A program made the position numbers and the translations under genes. DNA of 64,000 nt from Oreohelix idahoensis (lineage: Eukaryota; Mollusca; Gastropoda; Stylommatophora; Oreohelicidae), in the NCBI GenBank assembly GCA_024509875.1, contig JAMPIV010014142.1, forward strand, positions 278,501 to 342,500. Direction: 5' to 3'. Position 1 is the stretch's first letter, and each line of letters begins with the position of its first letter. This document shows positions 35,222 to 45,220 of this stretch, one piece after another. The notes beneath the pieces were generated by a model. It saw only the letters and a program-made list of their open reading frames with translations. It made no database searches and was not told the origin of the DNA.

Positions 35222-36184
35222 AATAATCAAGGACATTATAATAAACAAAACTGGAGATCAAGATCTCAGGGTCCGCAAAACAAACAATTTTTTGGAAATA
35301 AACCATTTTACCAACATCATAACGATAATTATACAAATTATCGGACTAATCCAAATTTTAACTCTAGCAGAAACTACAATTATGGCAATTTTAATGACAA
35401 AAATCAAAATCGATCGCGTCGACGAGATAGATCGTTGAGTAATACGAATAGACATTCTAATGTCGCTTTTAGTGATACACAGGCTAACATTGAACAGGGT
35501 AAAGGAGCTGAAACTCATAATGCTATGTGTTGTTCTCTTGATTGTACCCAAGTCAAAGATTGTTCAGAATGCTCTACTCTTTTCCAGCCCAGGGCGATCA
35601 CGACGCTGCGTTGCGGACATACCTTGCCTAGTCTACCTGCAGTCTGTACGGCCACTGCTGCTTCAGTACACCAGGGACAGGGCTCTCTTAAGTTTAACAA
35701 GGGATTTGTCAACAATATTTCATGCTCTCTCCTATTTGACTCTGGTTGCAGTACAGTCGGCGTCCGGACTTCGCTGATCAACCCAAGTTGTGCCACGGGC
35801 CGGGTTGTCAAATGTGTAACGTTTGGTGGCACAATTGAAACATTTGCCACTGCTATTATTGATCTTAATACTCCATTTTTTTCAGGAAAGATTCAAGCTT
35901 GTCTCCTTCCGAATCCAATTTGTGATTTGATACTTGGTCGCATACATGGTATTAAAGAGTGTACACCACAGCAAATTGCTGAATGGGAAGAGCGACATAT
36001 TCAAACTGCAAATGCAGTAGTGACTAGAGCGCAAGCTACTAATATGTCGCATGATACACCTATGGAACCTACAGTTCATACCACTTGTGATGATGATGCT
36101 CCTATTTCACGGGAGTTGTTTGCAACATTGCAAAAGAATGATGATTCATTAAAAAAATTTTTTTCAGTATGTGAACAAAAATAA
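35222..36184 (+). CDS. Gag C-terminal extension and aspartic protease
   Basis: In frame with gag after its TAA, so expression needs readthrough or reflects a point mutation. The first ~70 codons are Asn/Arg-rich and nucleocapsid-like, then a Cys cluster (CCSLDCTQVKDCSEC). The retropepsin core follows: active site D-S-G with Asp at 35738-35740 (LLFDSGCSTVGV) and the downstream LILGRIHG segment. It matures Gag and Pol polyproteins. There is no ATG near the start of this open stretch. The frame ends at TAA 36182-36184, just after a run of 7 A and 7 T where it meets the pol frame. Confidence 0.85.
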   Translation, partial: NNQGHYNKQNWRSRSQGPQNKQFFGNKPFYQHHNDNYTNYRTNPNFNSSRNYNYGNFNDKNQNRSRRRDRSLSNTNRHSNVAFSDTQANIEQGKGAETHNAMCCSLDCTQVKDCSECSTLFQPRAITTLRCGHTLPSLPAVCTATAASVHQGQGSLKFNKGFVNNISCSLLFDSGCSTVGVRTSLINPSCATGRVVKCVTFGGTIETFATAIIDLNTPFFSGKIQACLLPNPICDLILGRIHGIKECTPQQIAEWEERHIQTANAVVTRAQATNMSHDTPMEPTVHTTCDDDAPISRELFATLQKNDDSLKKFFSVCEQK

Positions 36185-38969
36185 TACCAGCAACAAACTT
36201 GCAAAATCTAGACATGATTTTATACTTAAAAATGGCATTTTGGTTAGAGTAATACGAGAAAAGGATTCATCCTTATGTTCTCAGATTATAGTCCCATCCT
36301 GTATGAGATCTCGTATATTACGACATGCGCATGACTCGCAATGTGCGGGCCATATGGGTTTTTCGCGTACCAAATCCAGAGTGCTTTCGGCATTCTACTG
36401 GCCAGGCGTACATAAGGACATCACTCTCTATTGTCGGTCTTGTTTGATATGTCAAGAAGTTAAGGTACGGGGTCCATTTCATGCGGCTCCTATTCAAGCT
36501 GCGGACATCCCGATTAGACCATTTGATAAAATGGCTATAGACATTATTGGTCCTATGCTACCATCTGCTAGAGGGCATACGCATATTCTTACGTGCATTG
36601 ATATGTGCACTCGCTGGCCTGAAGCTATCCCTCTCAAGAACACTTCATCTGCCAGTGTAGCAGAGGCATTGATGTTAATCTTCTCACGCATTGGTTTTCC
36701 ACGGAAAATCTTGTCGGATCATGGGGTTCAGTTCATTTCTGAATCCATGTCTCAAGTTATGAAGACATTAGGTATAGACAGATCTCTAAGTTCTATTTAT
36801 CATCCGATGTCAAATGGGTTAATTGAGCGTCTAAATAGGACACTCAAGCAGTTGTTGGGGAAGATAACTCAAGACCATCCCCAAGACTGGGATCGGGTCC
36901 TACCCGCTTGTCTCTTTGCGTATCGCGAAGTACAAAATCAAGCAACGGGGTTTTCTCCATTTCAACTTGTTTTCGGCATGCAACCACGCGGTCCGATGGC
37001 GTTAATCCACGACTTATTGGTTGACGAGAATATTGAAGAGGAAACTCAATCCTCTTATGAGTATGTGATCTCTCTGAGAAAGAGAATCATAGATGCTTGT
37101 AGACTAGCTACTGCATCATCCGAACAAGCCAAAGAAAAAGCTCGTCTATTTGCAAACAAGTATAGACGTCTTCGCCAGCTCATACCTGGTGATGAAGCTT
37201 TTGTATTACTCCCTGCGCATAATAATCGTCTTTTAATTACCTGGAGAGGTCCTTTCAGGATCATCTCAAGAATATCCGATGTCGACTACATCGTTGATGT
37301 TAATGGTAAACATAAAACCTTCCACATTAATATGTTGAAGGAATATTACTCACGTCCTGATTATCTACAATCAGTGTTCCAAGCAACTGACGATCCTACA
37401 CCTCCTATTCAACACTATTCTAGTTTGTCTGTCATCCAAGAAGAGGAATCTTCTTTCGATGATGTACAACTACCAATACCAGTTGTACCACTCCATTCCA
37501 CTGAGAAATGGAATGATGTTACTATCTCATCTACTCTTACTGATGATCAACGTCAGCAAGTCTCTAATATTCTACACACGTATGAGGATGTCCTCACTGA
37601 CATCCCAGGTCATACGTCAGTCATCCAACATGACATTATTCTGACTGACGATACACCGATTCGAGTTCGCCCATATCCTATTCCTTTACACTTTCGTGAT
37701 AAGGTTGATAAGGAATTGGATGAGATGCTTCAATTAAATATAATTGAACCATCTTCATCACCATATTCTTCTTCTATGGTAATCATTCGGAAGAAGGACA
37801 ACAATATACGTCTTTGCGTAGATTACAGGAAATTAAACAAAGTTACAAAATTCGATGCGGAACCATTACCTCTTTTAGACGACTTATTAGAGAAATTATC
37901 TCATGCCACATTCTTTTCGAAATTTGACCTTTCAAAGGGTTATTGGCAAGTGCCATTAACCCCTAAAGCAAAGCCATTCACCGCTTTCTCGACGCCACGG
38001 GGTCTTTTTCAATGGAATTTTATGCCATTCGGTCTAATGAATGCGCCAGCTACCTTTGTACGCATGATGCGCCGCATATTGTCTCATCGTCCCGATGTCA
38101 TTACTTATATAGATGACATCTGTCTTTTCAGTGACTCTTGGGATGAACATATTCAGGGTTTAAAATCTTTACTTTCTACCTTACGGGATTATAACTTAAC
38201 AGCGAAACCTTCAAAGGCTTTTGTCGGTTTTCATGACATCTCATTTCTTGGTCACCGTATAGGTCGCGGTTTAATGTATACAGAAGACAGTAACGTCTCT
38301 AAAATTTTAAACATCTCAGCACCTAAGACAAAAAAACAAGTGAGGTCGCTCTTAGGACTAATACAGTTCTATTCTAAATTCATCCCTCATTTGTCTACTA
38401 TAACTGCACCTCTTTCTTCGTTACTGAAGAAAGGCACACCTAATGTAATAAAGTGGTCGCAGGATCATCAAACGGCTTTAGATTATATAAAACAATTTTT
38501 TTCAAATAAGCCTTTTTTAAGGTTGCCTAACAAAGATCTCACCTTTGTTCTTCGCAGTGATGCTTCTTCCTACGCTATCGCGGCAGTTTTGATGCAGGAA
38601 TACGGAGGCACCTTATTTCCGGTTATGTACGTATCCAGAAAGCTTACGACGAGCGAGATGAAGTATTCCGTTCTGGACAAAGAGCTCCTCGCTCTTGTCT
38701 GGTCAATCACAAAACTGGATCGTTATCTCCTCGGATCACACTTTGTGGTGGAATCCGACCAGAAAGCTCTTACAGCACTGAACACAGGGAACGTGAAGTC
38801 ATCAAAGTCAGCGCGTTACGCTATTGCGCTTCAACCGTTCCATTTTGAGATACGAGCTATTCCTGGAGTACAGAATGTGTTTGCAGACTGTCTTTCAAGA
38901 TGCCCTAGTGAACACGTCGAAATTAAACCACTTCCAGATGGTGAAACGTCCTCACAGAAACATGAATAA
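36171..38969 (+). CDS. pol: Pol: integrase, reverse transcriptase and RNase H in that order
   Basis: 932 codons are uninterrupted. Integrase zinc domain: H54, H61, C91, C94 (H-x6-H-x29-C-x2-C). Integrase core: D124, D183, E219 (D,D35E). GPY/F-like module near 358-362 (WRGPF). RT: ~510-690, with FSKFDLSKGYWQVPL and YIDD at 646-649. RNase H: D797, E838, D863, D906. All catalytic residues are present, and no chromodomain follows. Integrase inserts the cDNA; RT and RNase H make it. The frame is offset from protease by one base, and overlaps it by 14 bases at an A7T7 run, so translation needs a frame shift or the offset is an indel. The ATG at 36171 need not be a real start. Confidence 0.95.
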   Translation: MNKNNTSNKLAKSRHDFILKNGILVRVIREKDSSLCSQIIVPSCMRSRILRHAHDSQCAGHMGFSRTKSRVLSAFYWPGVHKDITLYCRSCLICQEVKVRGPFHAAPIQAADIPIRPFDKMAIDIIGPMLPSARGHTHILTCIDMCTRWPEAIPLKNTSSASVAEALMLIFSRIGFPRKILSDHGVQFISESMSQVMKTLGIDRSLSSIYHPMSNGLIERLNRTLKQLLGKITQDHPQDWDRVLPACLFAYREVQNQATGFSPFQLVFGMQPRGPMALIHDLLVDENIEEETQSSYEYVISLRKRIIDACRLATASSEQAKEKARLFANKYRRLRQLIPGDEAFVLLPAHNNRLLITWRGPFRIISRISDVDYIVDVNGKHKTFHINMLKEYYSRPDYLQSVFQATDDPTPPIQHYSSLSVIQEEESSFDDVQLPIPVVPLHSTEKWNDVTISSTLTDDQRQQVSNILHTYEDVLTDIPGHTSVIQHDIILTDDTPIRVRPYPIPLHFRDKVDKELDEMLQLNIIEPSSSPYSSSMVIIRKKDNNIRLCVDYRKLNKVTKFDAEPLPLLDDLLEKLSHATFFSKFDLSKGYWQVPLTPKAKPFTAFSTPRGLFQWNFMPFGLMNAPATFVRMMRRILSHRPDVITYIDDICLFSDSWDEHIQGLKSLLSTLRDYNLTAKPSKAFVGFHDISFLGHRIGRGLMYTEDSNVSKILNISAPKTKKQVRSLLGLIQFYSKFIPHLSTITAPLSSLLKKGTPNVIKWSQDHQTALDYIKQFFSNKPFLRLPNKDLTFVLRSDASSYAIAAVLMQEYGGTLFPVMYVSRKLTTSEMKYSVLDKELLALVWSITKLDRYLLGSHFVVESDQKALTALNTGNVKSSKSARYAIALQPFHFEIRAIPGVQNVFADCLSRCPSEHVEIKPLPDGETSSQKHE

Positions 38970-39964
38970 CTTTGTACATGGTCACTGATTATACATCTGT
39001 GGAGACTATGTGTAGTTCTGCAGTATTCGTATATATATAACTTTCAGAATATACTTACGTATGGATTATAACATTATTTCTTGTGAAGTAACGTTTTGTT
39101 AGAACGGGAACAGTGATATTAAAGTAACATTTTTTTTTAGTATGGAAACATTGGTAAGAGTGACAAATAGACATTCACTATTGTTATGGAACAGATTACA
39201 CTACATATCGTGTTCGTAAACTTATTTCAGGCATGGTACATTTAGAACATATTCTTGTCGATTTAACTAGTTCTAAAAGAATATTAACAATGAGTGAAAT
39301 TGAAATCACTTAGAATAAATTAGTAATTAGTTATTTGTTCATAAATTAAGTACTATTAAGTAGAATAATTCAATTTAATCAATTTGATTGATTATAAATC
39401 ACACATCTACTAACTTTATTAGTGTTTCGCAATACGTGTATTCACGTATCCCACTACATGATATCTCACTTTTAGATAACTAGTCAAACTTACTAATGTT
39501 AGGAAATAGTAAGTGCGTTGCTTCTTAAAGTGTTTAATTATGCTTTGTTTCATTTTGCATGTTATATTTTAAAATTTTCTGTTTTATTGATTCTTTTATC
39601 ATTGATCATCATCAGTGTTGCTGTTCATTTTCATTTTTGAAATCATATGTTTCAAATTTCTTTTAAAACAATTTTGTTGAATTTTATTATCATCTTTTTT
39701 TTTATGGTTTATTTCATTTTCATTTTCAACTTCTTTTTACTTCGAATATTACCACATCGTTCCAAAGTAGGTCGATGGTGGATGTGTGCTTTAATGCATA
39801 CTATCATTTAGTTATATTGTTTTCATTTAATATTCTTTTCTTAATATGATATAATTTTATGCATGTCATAAATCTTGTTGTAGTTTTGACTCACCTCTCT
39901 CGAGTAATTAGTTCGAAAAAAATTAATAGAATTATTTTTTTTTAAGGGGAGGCAATAAGGGAGC
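38970..39964 (+). other. 3' non-coding tail of the LTR element
   Basis: About 1 kb of very AT-rich sequence without ORFs follows RNase H and ends in the purine-rich AAGGGGAGGCAATAAGGGAG (39943-39962). The old element at the window start has a tail of similar length. Confidence 0.7.
39943..39964 (+). promoter_or_regulatory. Candidate polypurine tract
   Basis: A purine-rich run follows T8 and directly precedes TGTTACGTAC at 39965. This is where a gypsy-type LTR would be expected to start. However, the repeated LTR begins only at 40138, with no purine tract next to it. Confidence 0.55.
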
Positions 39965-40137
39965 TGTTACGTACATTTATTACCTACGGGGGTAGTCTTC
40001 GGTCCTGCCAAATGTACGCACCAGTTTTATATAGTTATATTATTTGTGCGTTCGATTGATTCACGCACTGACGTGCACAATGCTGTGTGAGTTGCTTTGG
40101 ACGCACGTGTAACCTAGTTGAGTAGATTGTGACGTCA

Positions 40138-41055
40138 TGATAGGGGCAGCTCGGACGACATTTATGTCCGCAGTGTTATTCTTTGATTCCTGGCAAATTT
40201 GAAGAAGCCATCAGTTGTATTCGTATCTATTGGTCTTCATGGCGAAGCCAATAGTGGATGTATGAAGTAAGTGTCGCCCCATTTCTTATGGCAAGTTTAA
40301 TTATGTAAATTAAAGTATCAGGCCGCTCCTATTAATGGTCTAGCGGGAATTCATCGGAGATGACATTCCTAGAATTGGACACACGGAGTCGATAGCCTTT
40401 GGAATCTTTTGTAGAGGGAGAATCCATATGTGGAATCAAGTTAATGAATATATATATATGCTTCACATGTTTAATATGCCGTTTTACCTATGCCAAAGTC
40501 GTGGTATGGATACCGAGAGGTTAGCCAAGATGAAACACTAACCTGGTTGTATTGTTATATCTGCCTTTGTTTGGATTGGATATGCTATCTAAGAATTTTA
40601 TGAAGAAAGTCTGGGATGCTTACAAGTATGATATAAATTATTGCTCCGTGAGAATGAATCCGTTTGCCTTAATAAACGTCCTTGGGAGAAGGTCAACGGA
40701 CGTTAATACCATGTCTGTTATATGGTAATGGAAGTGATCCTTAGTCACTGGAATATAAGAGAACTTAACTGTTAGAGAATCTACAACAACTATTAACAGT
40801 GATATTAACATTTTGACGTATGATCTTCGCATCTGTAACTATGATTGTCTTGTTCCACTTCGTTGGTGTCACGTCAATAAAATATATGTACAGTAATCAC
40901 CGACTTGTGTGCTGCCAATACTTGCCCAGTTCACCCAATTCAACGATACTTGTTGGAATTTTCGTTTGAAGAACATTGTTGACATTCATTCCGTTTTAAC
41001 CATTCGCGTTTCAATTTACCTCTTCACTGAACTCAACGATAAAATGGAGTCAACA
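40138..41055 (+). repeat. 3' LTR (part shared with 5' LTR)
   Basis: 918 bp that I could not distinguish from 31906-32823 by eye; ends CAACA followed by the TSD ACTAC. The true LTR may start earlier, at 39965 (TGTTACG). That start gives a better short inverted terminal match to the CAACA end (TGTT/AACA) and follows a purine tract. Confidence 0.9.
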
Positions 41056-41170
41056 ACTACTTGTATTAATTATTTTTTTTAAGAAAGAGAAATGTTTTCA
41101 AAATAACATTACAAACGATTCAAAACCAGGCGCAACTTACGTATACATGTACTTGCACAGATGAAACCCA

Positions 41171-42789
41171 CTATTTAAAATAATGAGGAATCCTCTTTTG
41201 CACCAAACTGGATAGTCTCCTTTTGGCTGCTAAGTCCCGCATTCTCTTCAACAGCAGAAGCTGTGTAGGACAGCTGTCATCTTCTTGCTCGTACCAAGCC
41301 ATCGCTGTTTCTAGTGCTATAAAGGCCTCTTCAGGACTTGGTCGACGTTTTGGGTTTTCTTCATAATCTACAAGTACATCATGTACTTCTGAGGTGTCTT
41401 CATCATCGGTCACTACATGTATTTGGTTTTCTTCTTGCACAAAAGACCAAATTTCTTCGTCATTCAAAAACTGAAAATCAGAATCATTATCATCTTCTAG
41501 CCACATGTGTGCATCATCTTTGTCACAGGCCGAAAATCCGGGCATTGCTTGAAACAGTTCCACAACTTCATTTATACAATCATCATTTGTGTCCACTACA
41601 GTAGTTTCATTTCCTCCTTTTTTCCAAAGCAATCTATTCCAAGCCTTGTTGAGATTATCTTGTGACAGGGTGGTCCAAGCATCAGCTAACATATATCAGC
41701 AGTCTTTGAGATTAATCTTTTTGGAAAACGCCACCACACTTTCTTCATCTTCAGCCAACAATAAACGACGCAGGACTTCCTTCTTGTACATCTTTTTAAG
41801 CTTTGCTATAACATCCTGATCCATTGGGAGGCAGAAAAATTACTTTAAAATTTGCATCTACTGCATTCAATGTATCCGTCTCTGGATGAGATGGTACATT
41901 GTCCAGTAGAAGAATTACTTTTCCAGTTTTCTTTTCTTGTTCTCTCAACCTCTTCACATTTGGGATGAACTGATTTGTATACCAATCAAGAAATATTTCA
42001 CTATTCATCCAAGCACTCTTCTGTGCTTTGTAGCACAATGGGAGACATGTCACATTCTTTAAACAACGTGGTTTTTTTTGGCTTTACCGATCATTAGCAC
42101 CGGTAAACGATGACTTCCACTGGCATTCGCGGCTACCAAAATTGTTACTCTCTCTTTGCACTTTTTAAACACAGGGGAAGCTGCTTCGCGCTGAGATGCA
42201 AGTGATTTTTGAGGCAATGATTTCCAGCATAAGCCAGTCTCATCGGCATTATACACATCGAGTGAATAACCTTCTTCTTCCAAAAAAGCCAAGAATGTTT
42301 CTTTAAAATTTTCAGCGGCAGTTGCATCGCTAGACAAGGATTCCCCTTGGATCTCCAATTCTCGTATGCCATGATGAGATTTAAAGTTTCTTAACCATCC
42401 CTGGCTAGCCTTAAAGTCAGGAGGACAGTCAAGTTGATTGTTGAACTGAAGTGCCTTTTCACACAATAGAGAACCAGAGATAGTTTTCCCTTTGCTTCTT
42501 CTTTGCACAAACCATATATACAAAGCTTCTTCCAATTTCAAATCTTTCGCATGTCTCATGGTTTACGTTTCTTCGACCCATTTTCACTATCCAATTTCGA
42601 TGCAAAACTCATAATTTTATCCTTGTTACTTTTGATGTCAGAGACGGTAGCTTTCCCAACATTAAAAATCCTCGCAAGTGAAGACACAGTTTCACCTTTT
42701 CCTAGTCTCTTGATAATTTCTGTTTTCGTTTCAATTGACAAAACATTGCGGTTCCTTTTATATGCTTTAGGCCTTCTGGAAGATGCCAT
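41171..42789 (-). pseudogene. Tigger-like transposase, broken
   Basis: The N-terminal helix-turn-helix (CENP-B/psq type, KRLGKGETVSSLARIFNVGK) starts at ATG 42789. A frame shift near 42556 follows. The CENP-B-type DNA-binding domain comes next (SLLCEKALQFN, ASQGWLRNFKSHHG), then the DDE core with YNADETGLCWK (first Asp) and ILLLDNVPSHP (second Asp). A second break lies near 42055. After FLPPN a small deletion shifts the frame where the third catalytic Asp region (QPMDQ in the family) should be; a MDQ is visible in another frame. The acidic C-terminal region is at 41692-41171. Related to TIGD/jerky-type proteins; inactive here. Confidence 0.9.
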
Positions 42790-43146
42790 ATCGCACAGAG
42801 AAATACTTGCACATCAAAATTATTCTGCAGTAGTAGCAGACACCATTATTTTAAGTTGAACTGTCTGTTTAGCCAGTGTTCTGCCTAGAACGCACACGTA
42901 CACTAGATTGGTAAACCAGATATTAACTGACTTTATGATCTAACTGACTTCCTGTACGTAAGCGACCGACCATTAGCCAATTCCATCCTCTACAAATTGT
43001 TCGCACACATTTGAAGCTTGCAGCATCAAAAGATTCAAAAATAAAGTCTAACATGACTGGTGGCGCCTGATTTTTTTTCTCGAAAAAGTGTTCGGATAAT
43101 TGGATGTTCGGATAATTGGGGTTCGGATAAATGGAGTTCTACTGTA

Positions 43147-43228
43147 TTTCGTTTTTTTGTGATAGAAATGTCACCTCCCCACATATATAACAGAAATTAT
43201 TAGCACTGTTCACACATGTACTAGGCAT
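43147..43228 (-). pseudogene. N-terminal part of the same unknown gene, beyond Tigger
   Basis: Reading the minus strand from the ATG at 43226-43228 gives a short frame with CYICGE, a C-x2-C motif like the start of the copy at 63102 (MASRSCRNSADLFC). Its frame runs exactly into the TA where Tigger is inserted and continues in frame at 31664 with the GDQDKSWAPH region. This shows the Tigger landed inside the coding region about 28 codons from the start. No upstream promoter was identified. Confidence 0.7.
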
Positions 43229-43229
43229 T

Positions 43230-43560
43230 TCTAACTACGATACTTTTGATAAAGGACAAATGCACTAACTAATGGCAAAATTTTATCAGAGATAAGATAT
43301 TTATACACAAAGGTGATGTAATCATTGGTAGGATTGCATCATCAACCGCTAGTTACATTTTTATTAGTCATTAGAAAAAATTATGCAATCGCCCACAACA
43401 GTTGCGTCATATATATATAAATTGACCGTAATTAAATAAACTAGTAGCACATATCTTGAAAACTAGAGCCAATCAACATTTTTTAATGTCATTTTCGTTT
43501 TCAGCACACCAAAATTAGTTAAGATCAGCTATTTTCATTTCTGGTACATTTTGGTTGTTG
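43230..43560. other. Flank upstream of the unknown gene; nothing recognised
   Basis: AT-rich sequence lies between the N-terminal fragment of the unknown gene and the 3' end of the LINE. A TATA-like ATATATATATAA lies near 43410. No defined promoter was assigned. Confidence 0.4.
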
Positions 43561-43582
43561 ACTAGTGTTATTTAAGAATATG

Positions 43583-44430
43583 TTAGGTTAGTCTATGGGT
43601 ACGAAGGTGACTGAAGAGCCCGATGCGGGCCTGGAAAGATCTTGGACAGTGTGGGCAGGGAATGTTTGCTTCATGTGAAGGTTTTATTTCACGGTCCTTT
43701 CTAGCTTGTCTCCGCTGTTCCGCTGCTGCTCTTCTGGATGATTCGCATGCTGCTGCACCTTTACGAAGAGATGTGCGCCAAGCAGTTCGGTCTTGCGCAG
43801 CAGCTTCCCATGTGTCTGGGTTTATGTCAAAGGTTTTCAATGACGTCTTTAACGTGTCTTTGAAGCGCTTCTTTTGGCCACCATGGGAGCGTTTACCCTT
43901 CTGCATCTCACCATAAAAGAGTATCTTTGGCAGTCGATGGTCTGGCATGCGGACTACATGACCTGCCCAGCGAATTTGTGACTGCATCAGAATAGTATCA
44001 ATACTAGGGATACCAGCTCTGTCAAGAACGGCGGTATCCGGGATCTTGTCTTGCCATTTGATGTTCATTATCTTCCTGAGACAGACTGTATGGAAGTGGT
44101 TTAGCTTCTTTACGTGGCGCCTGTATACAGTCCATGTTTCACATGCATATAGCAGCACTGGAAGCACCGCAGCTCTGTACACCTTCAGCTTTGTCTGTAG
44201 ACTAATGCCACTTCGATGCCAAACGTTGGTGTATAGTCTGCCAAATGTGCTGCTGGCTTTGGAGATCCTGGTGTTCACCTCATCATCAATGACAATGTTC
44301 TGGGATAGTGTGCTACCAAGGTATGTGAATCTGTTCACAACATTCAGTTTCTCACCATTAACCTTGATGACTGGCTCAGTATAAATTGTGCCAGGAGCTG
44401 GTTGGTACATGATTTCTGTTTTTCTTCGTG
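43583..44430 (-). pseudogene. LINE RT thumb, connector and C2H2 finger
   Basis: It begins with the conserved RFTYLGSTLS and LYACETWTVYRRH blocks, then IRWAGHVVRMPDHRLPK. It ends with a C-x2-C-x12-H-x3-H finger (CPHCPRSFQARIGLFSHLRT, then H). The stop is at 43583. Frame numbering upstream to 44653 overlaps the RT frame by chance. Confidence 0.85.
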
Positions 44431-45206
44431 TTGATGGTAAGCCCAAAGTTGGCGCAGGCTTCGGAGAATCTATCCACACTATGCTGCAGATCAGCCTCTG
44501 AGCCAGCATTGAGGGCACAATCATCAGCAAACAGAAGATCTCTGATGGTGTGTGATTTGACCTTGGTTTTTGCTTGAAGCCTCCTAAGGTTAAACAATTT
44601 TCCATCAATACGATAACTAATGTCGATTCCTGTGTCCCCGTCTCTAAAAGCATCAGTCAGCATAGCAGAAAACATGATACTGAACAGAGTCGGTGCAAGT
44701 ACGCACCCTTGTTTAACTCCATTTGAGACGGGGAAAGGCTCTGATAGCTCACCGTTCTCCTGAACTCTAGCCTGCATTCCATCATGCAGTTGCTGCACTA
44801 TTGTGATAAATTTCTTTGGGCAGCCGTATTTTGCCATGATCTTCCATAGACCCTCTCTACTGACCGTGTCGAACGCCTTTGTCAAGTCGATGAAAGCTGT
44901 GTACAGGTCACAGTGCTGTTCTTGGCATTTTTCTTGTAGCTGTCTTGCAGCGAACACCATATCTGTGGTTCCACGTTCTTTCCGGAATCCACACTGACTT
45001 TCAGGTAAAAGACCTTTGTCGAGATGAGCCGTAAGGCGATTCAAAAGGATTCTGGCGAATATCTTCCCAGCGATTGATAATAGAGAGATGCCTCGATGAT
45101 TGTTGCAGTCTTGGCGATTACCTTTACGTTTATATAGATGTATAATTGAGGCATCTTTGAGATCGTGTGGGATGGTTTCACTCTGCCACATTTGCTGGAA
45201 GATCAT
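44376..45206 (-). pseudogene. LINE reverse transcriptase core
   Basis: RT blocks: RGISLLSIAGKIFARILLNRL, ESQCGFRKERGTTDM, AFIDLTKAFDTVSREGLW (first catalytic Asp), GVKQGCVLAPTLFSIMFSAML, and DLLFADDCALNAGSE with the FADD active site. A frame change near 44430 separates it from the thumb and C-terminal region. Known role: target-primed reverse transcription of the element's RNA. Confidence 0.9.
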
Positions 45207-45220
45207 ATGAAGTTTCTCTA

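Larger units (their letters stand above)
31906..41055 (+). mobile_element. Young Gmr1-type LTR retrotransposon, near complete
   Basis: A 9150-bp element is flanked by the 5-bp TSD ACTAC (31901-31905 and 41056-41060). The order is LTR, leader, gag, protease, integrase, RT, RNase H, 3' tail, LTR. Both LTR copies are 918 bp and look identical, so insertion is recent. There is no envelope frame. Integrase upstream of RT is the copia-like order known in gypsy relatives of the Gmr1 group. A stop in gag and one frame change before pol are the only visible defects. Confidence 0.93.
31667..43144 (-). mobile_element. Pogo/Tigger-type DNA transposon, split by an LTR element
   Basis: Perfect 27-bp terminal inverted repeats begin CAGTAGAACTCC (31667-31693) and end GGAGTTCTACTG (43118-43144). 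TA duplications flank it (31665-31666 and 43145-43146). Subterminal copies of TTCGGATAATT occur at both ends, likely transposase binding sites. Removing the nested LTR element (31906-41060) leaves about 2.3 kb, usual for a Tigger. The transposase runs on the minus strand. Confidence 0.95.

Noticed and set aside
36171..36173. ATG at 36171 as the true start of pol
   Set aside because: It lies inside the protease overlap and only a few codons after the frame opens. LTR-element Pol is normally expressed as a fusion, so this ATG is probably fortuitous.
32406..40832. Identical 64-codon antisense frames at 32406-32600 and 40638-40832
   Set aside because: They are the same segment of the two identical LTRs read on the minus strand, so the repetition reflects LTR identity and not coding conservation.
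31906..41055. Endogenous retrovirus with envelope gene
   Set aside because: No envelope-like frame, signal peptide or membrane segment lies between RNase H and the 3' LTR; the 1-kb tail is non-coding.
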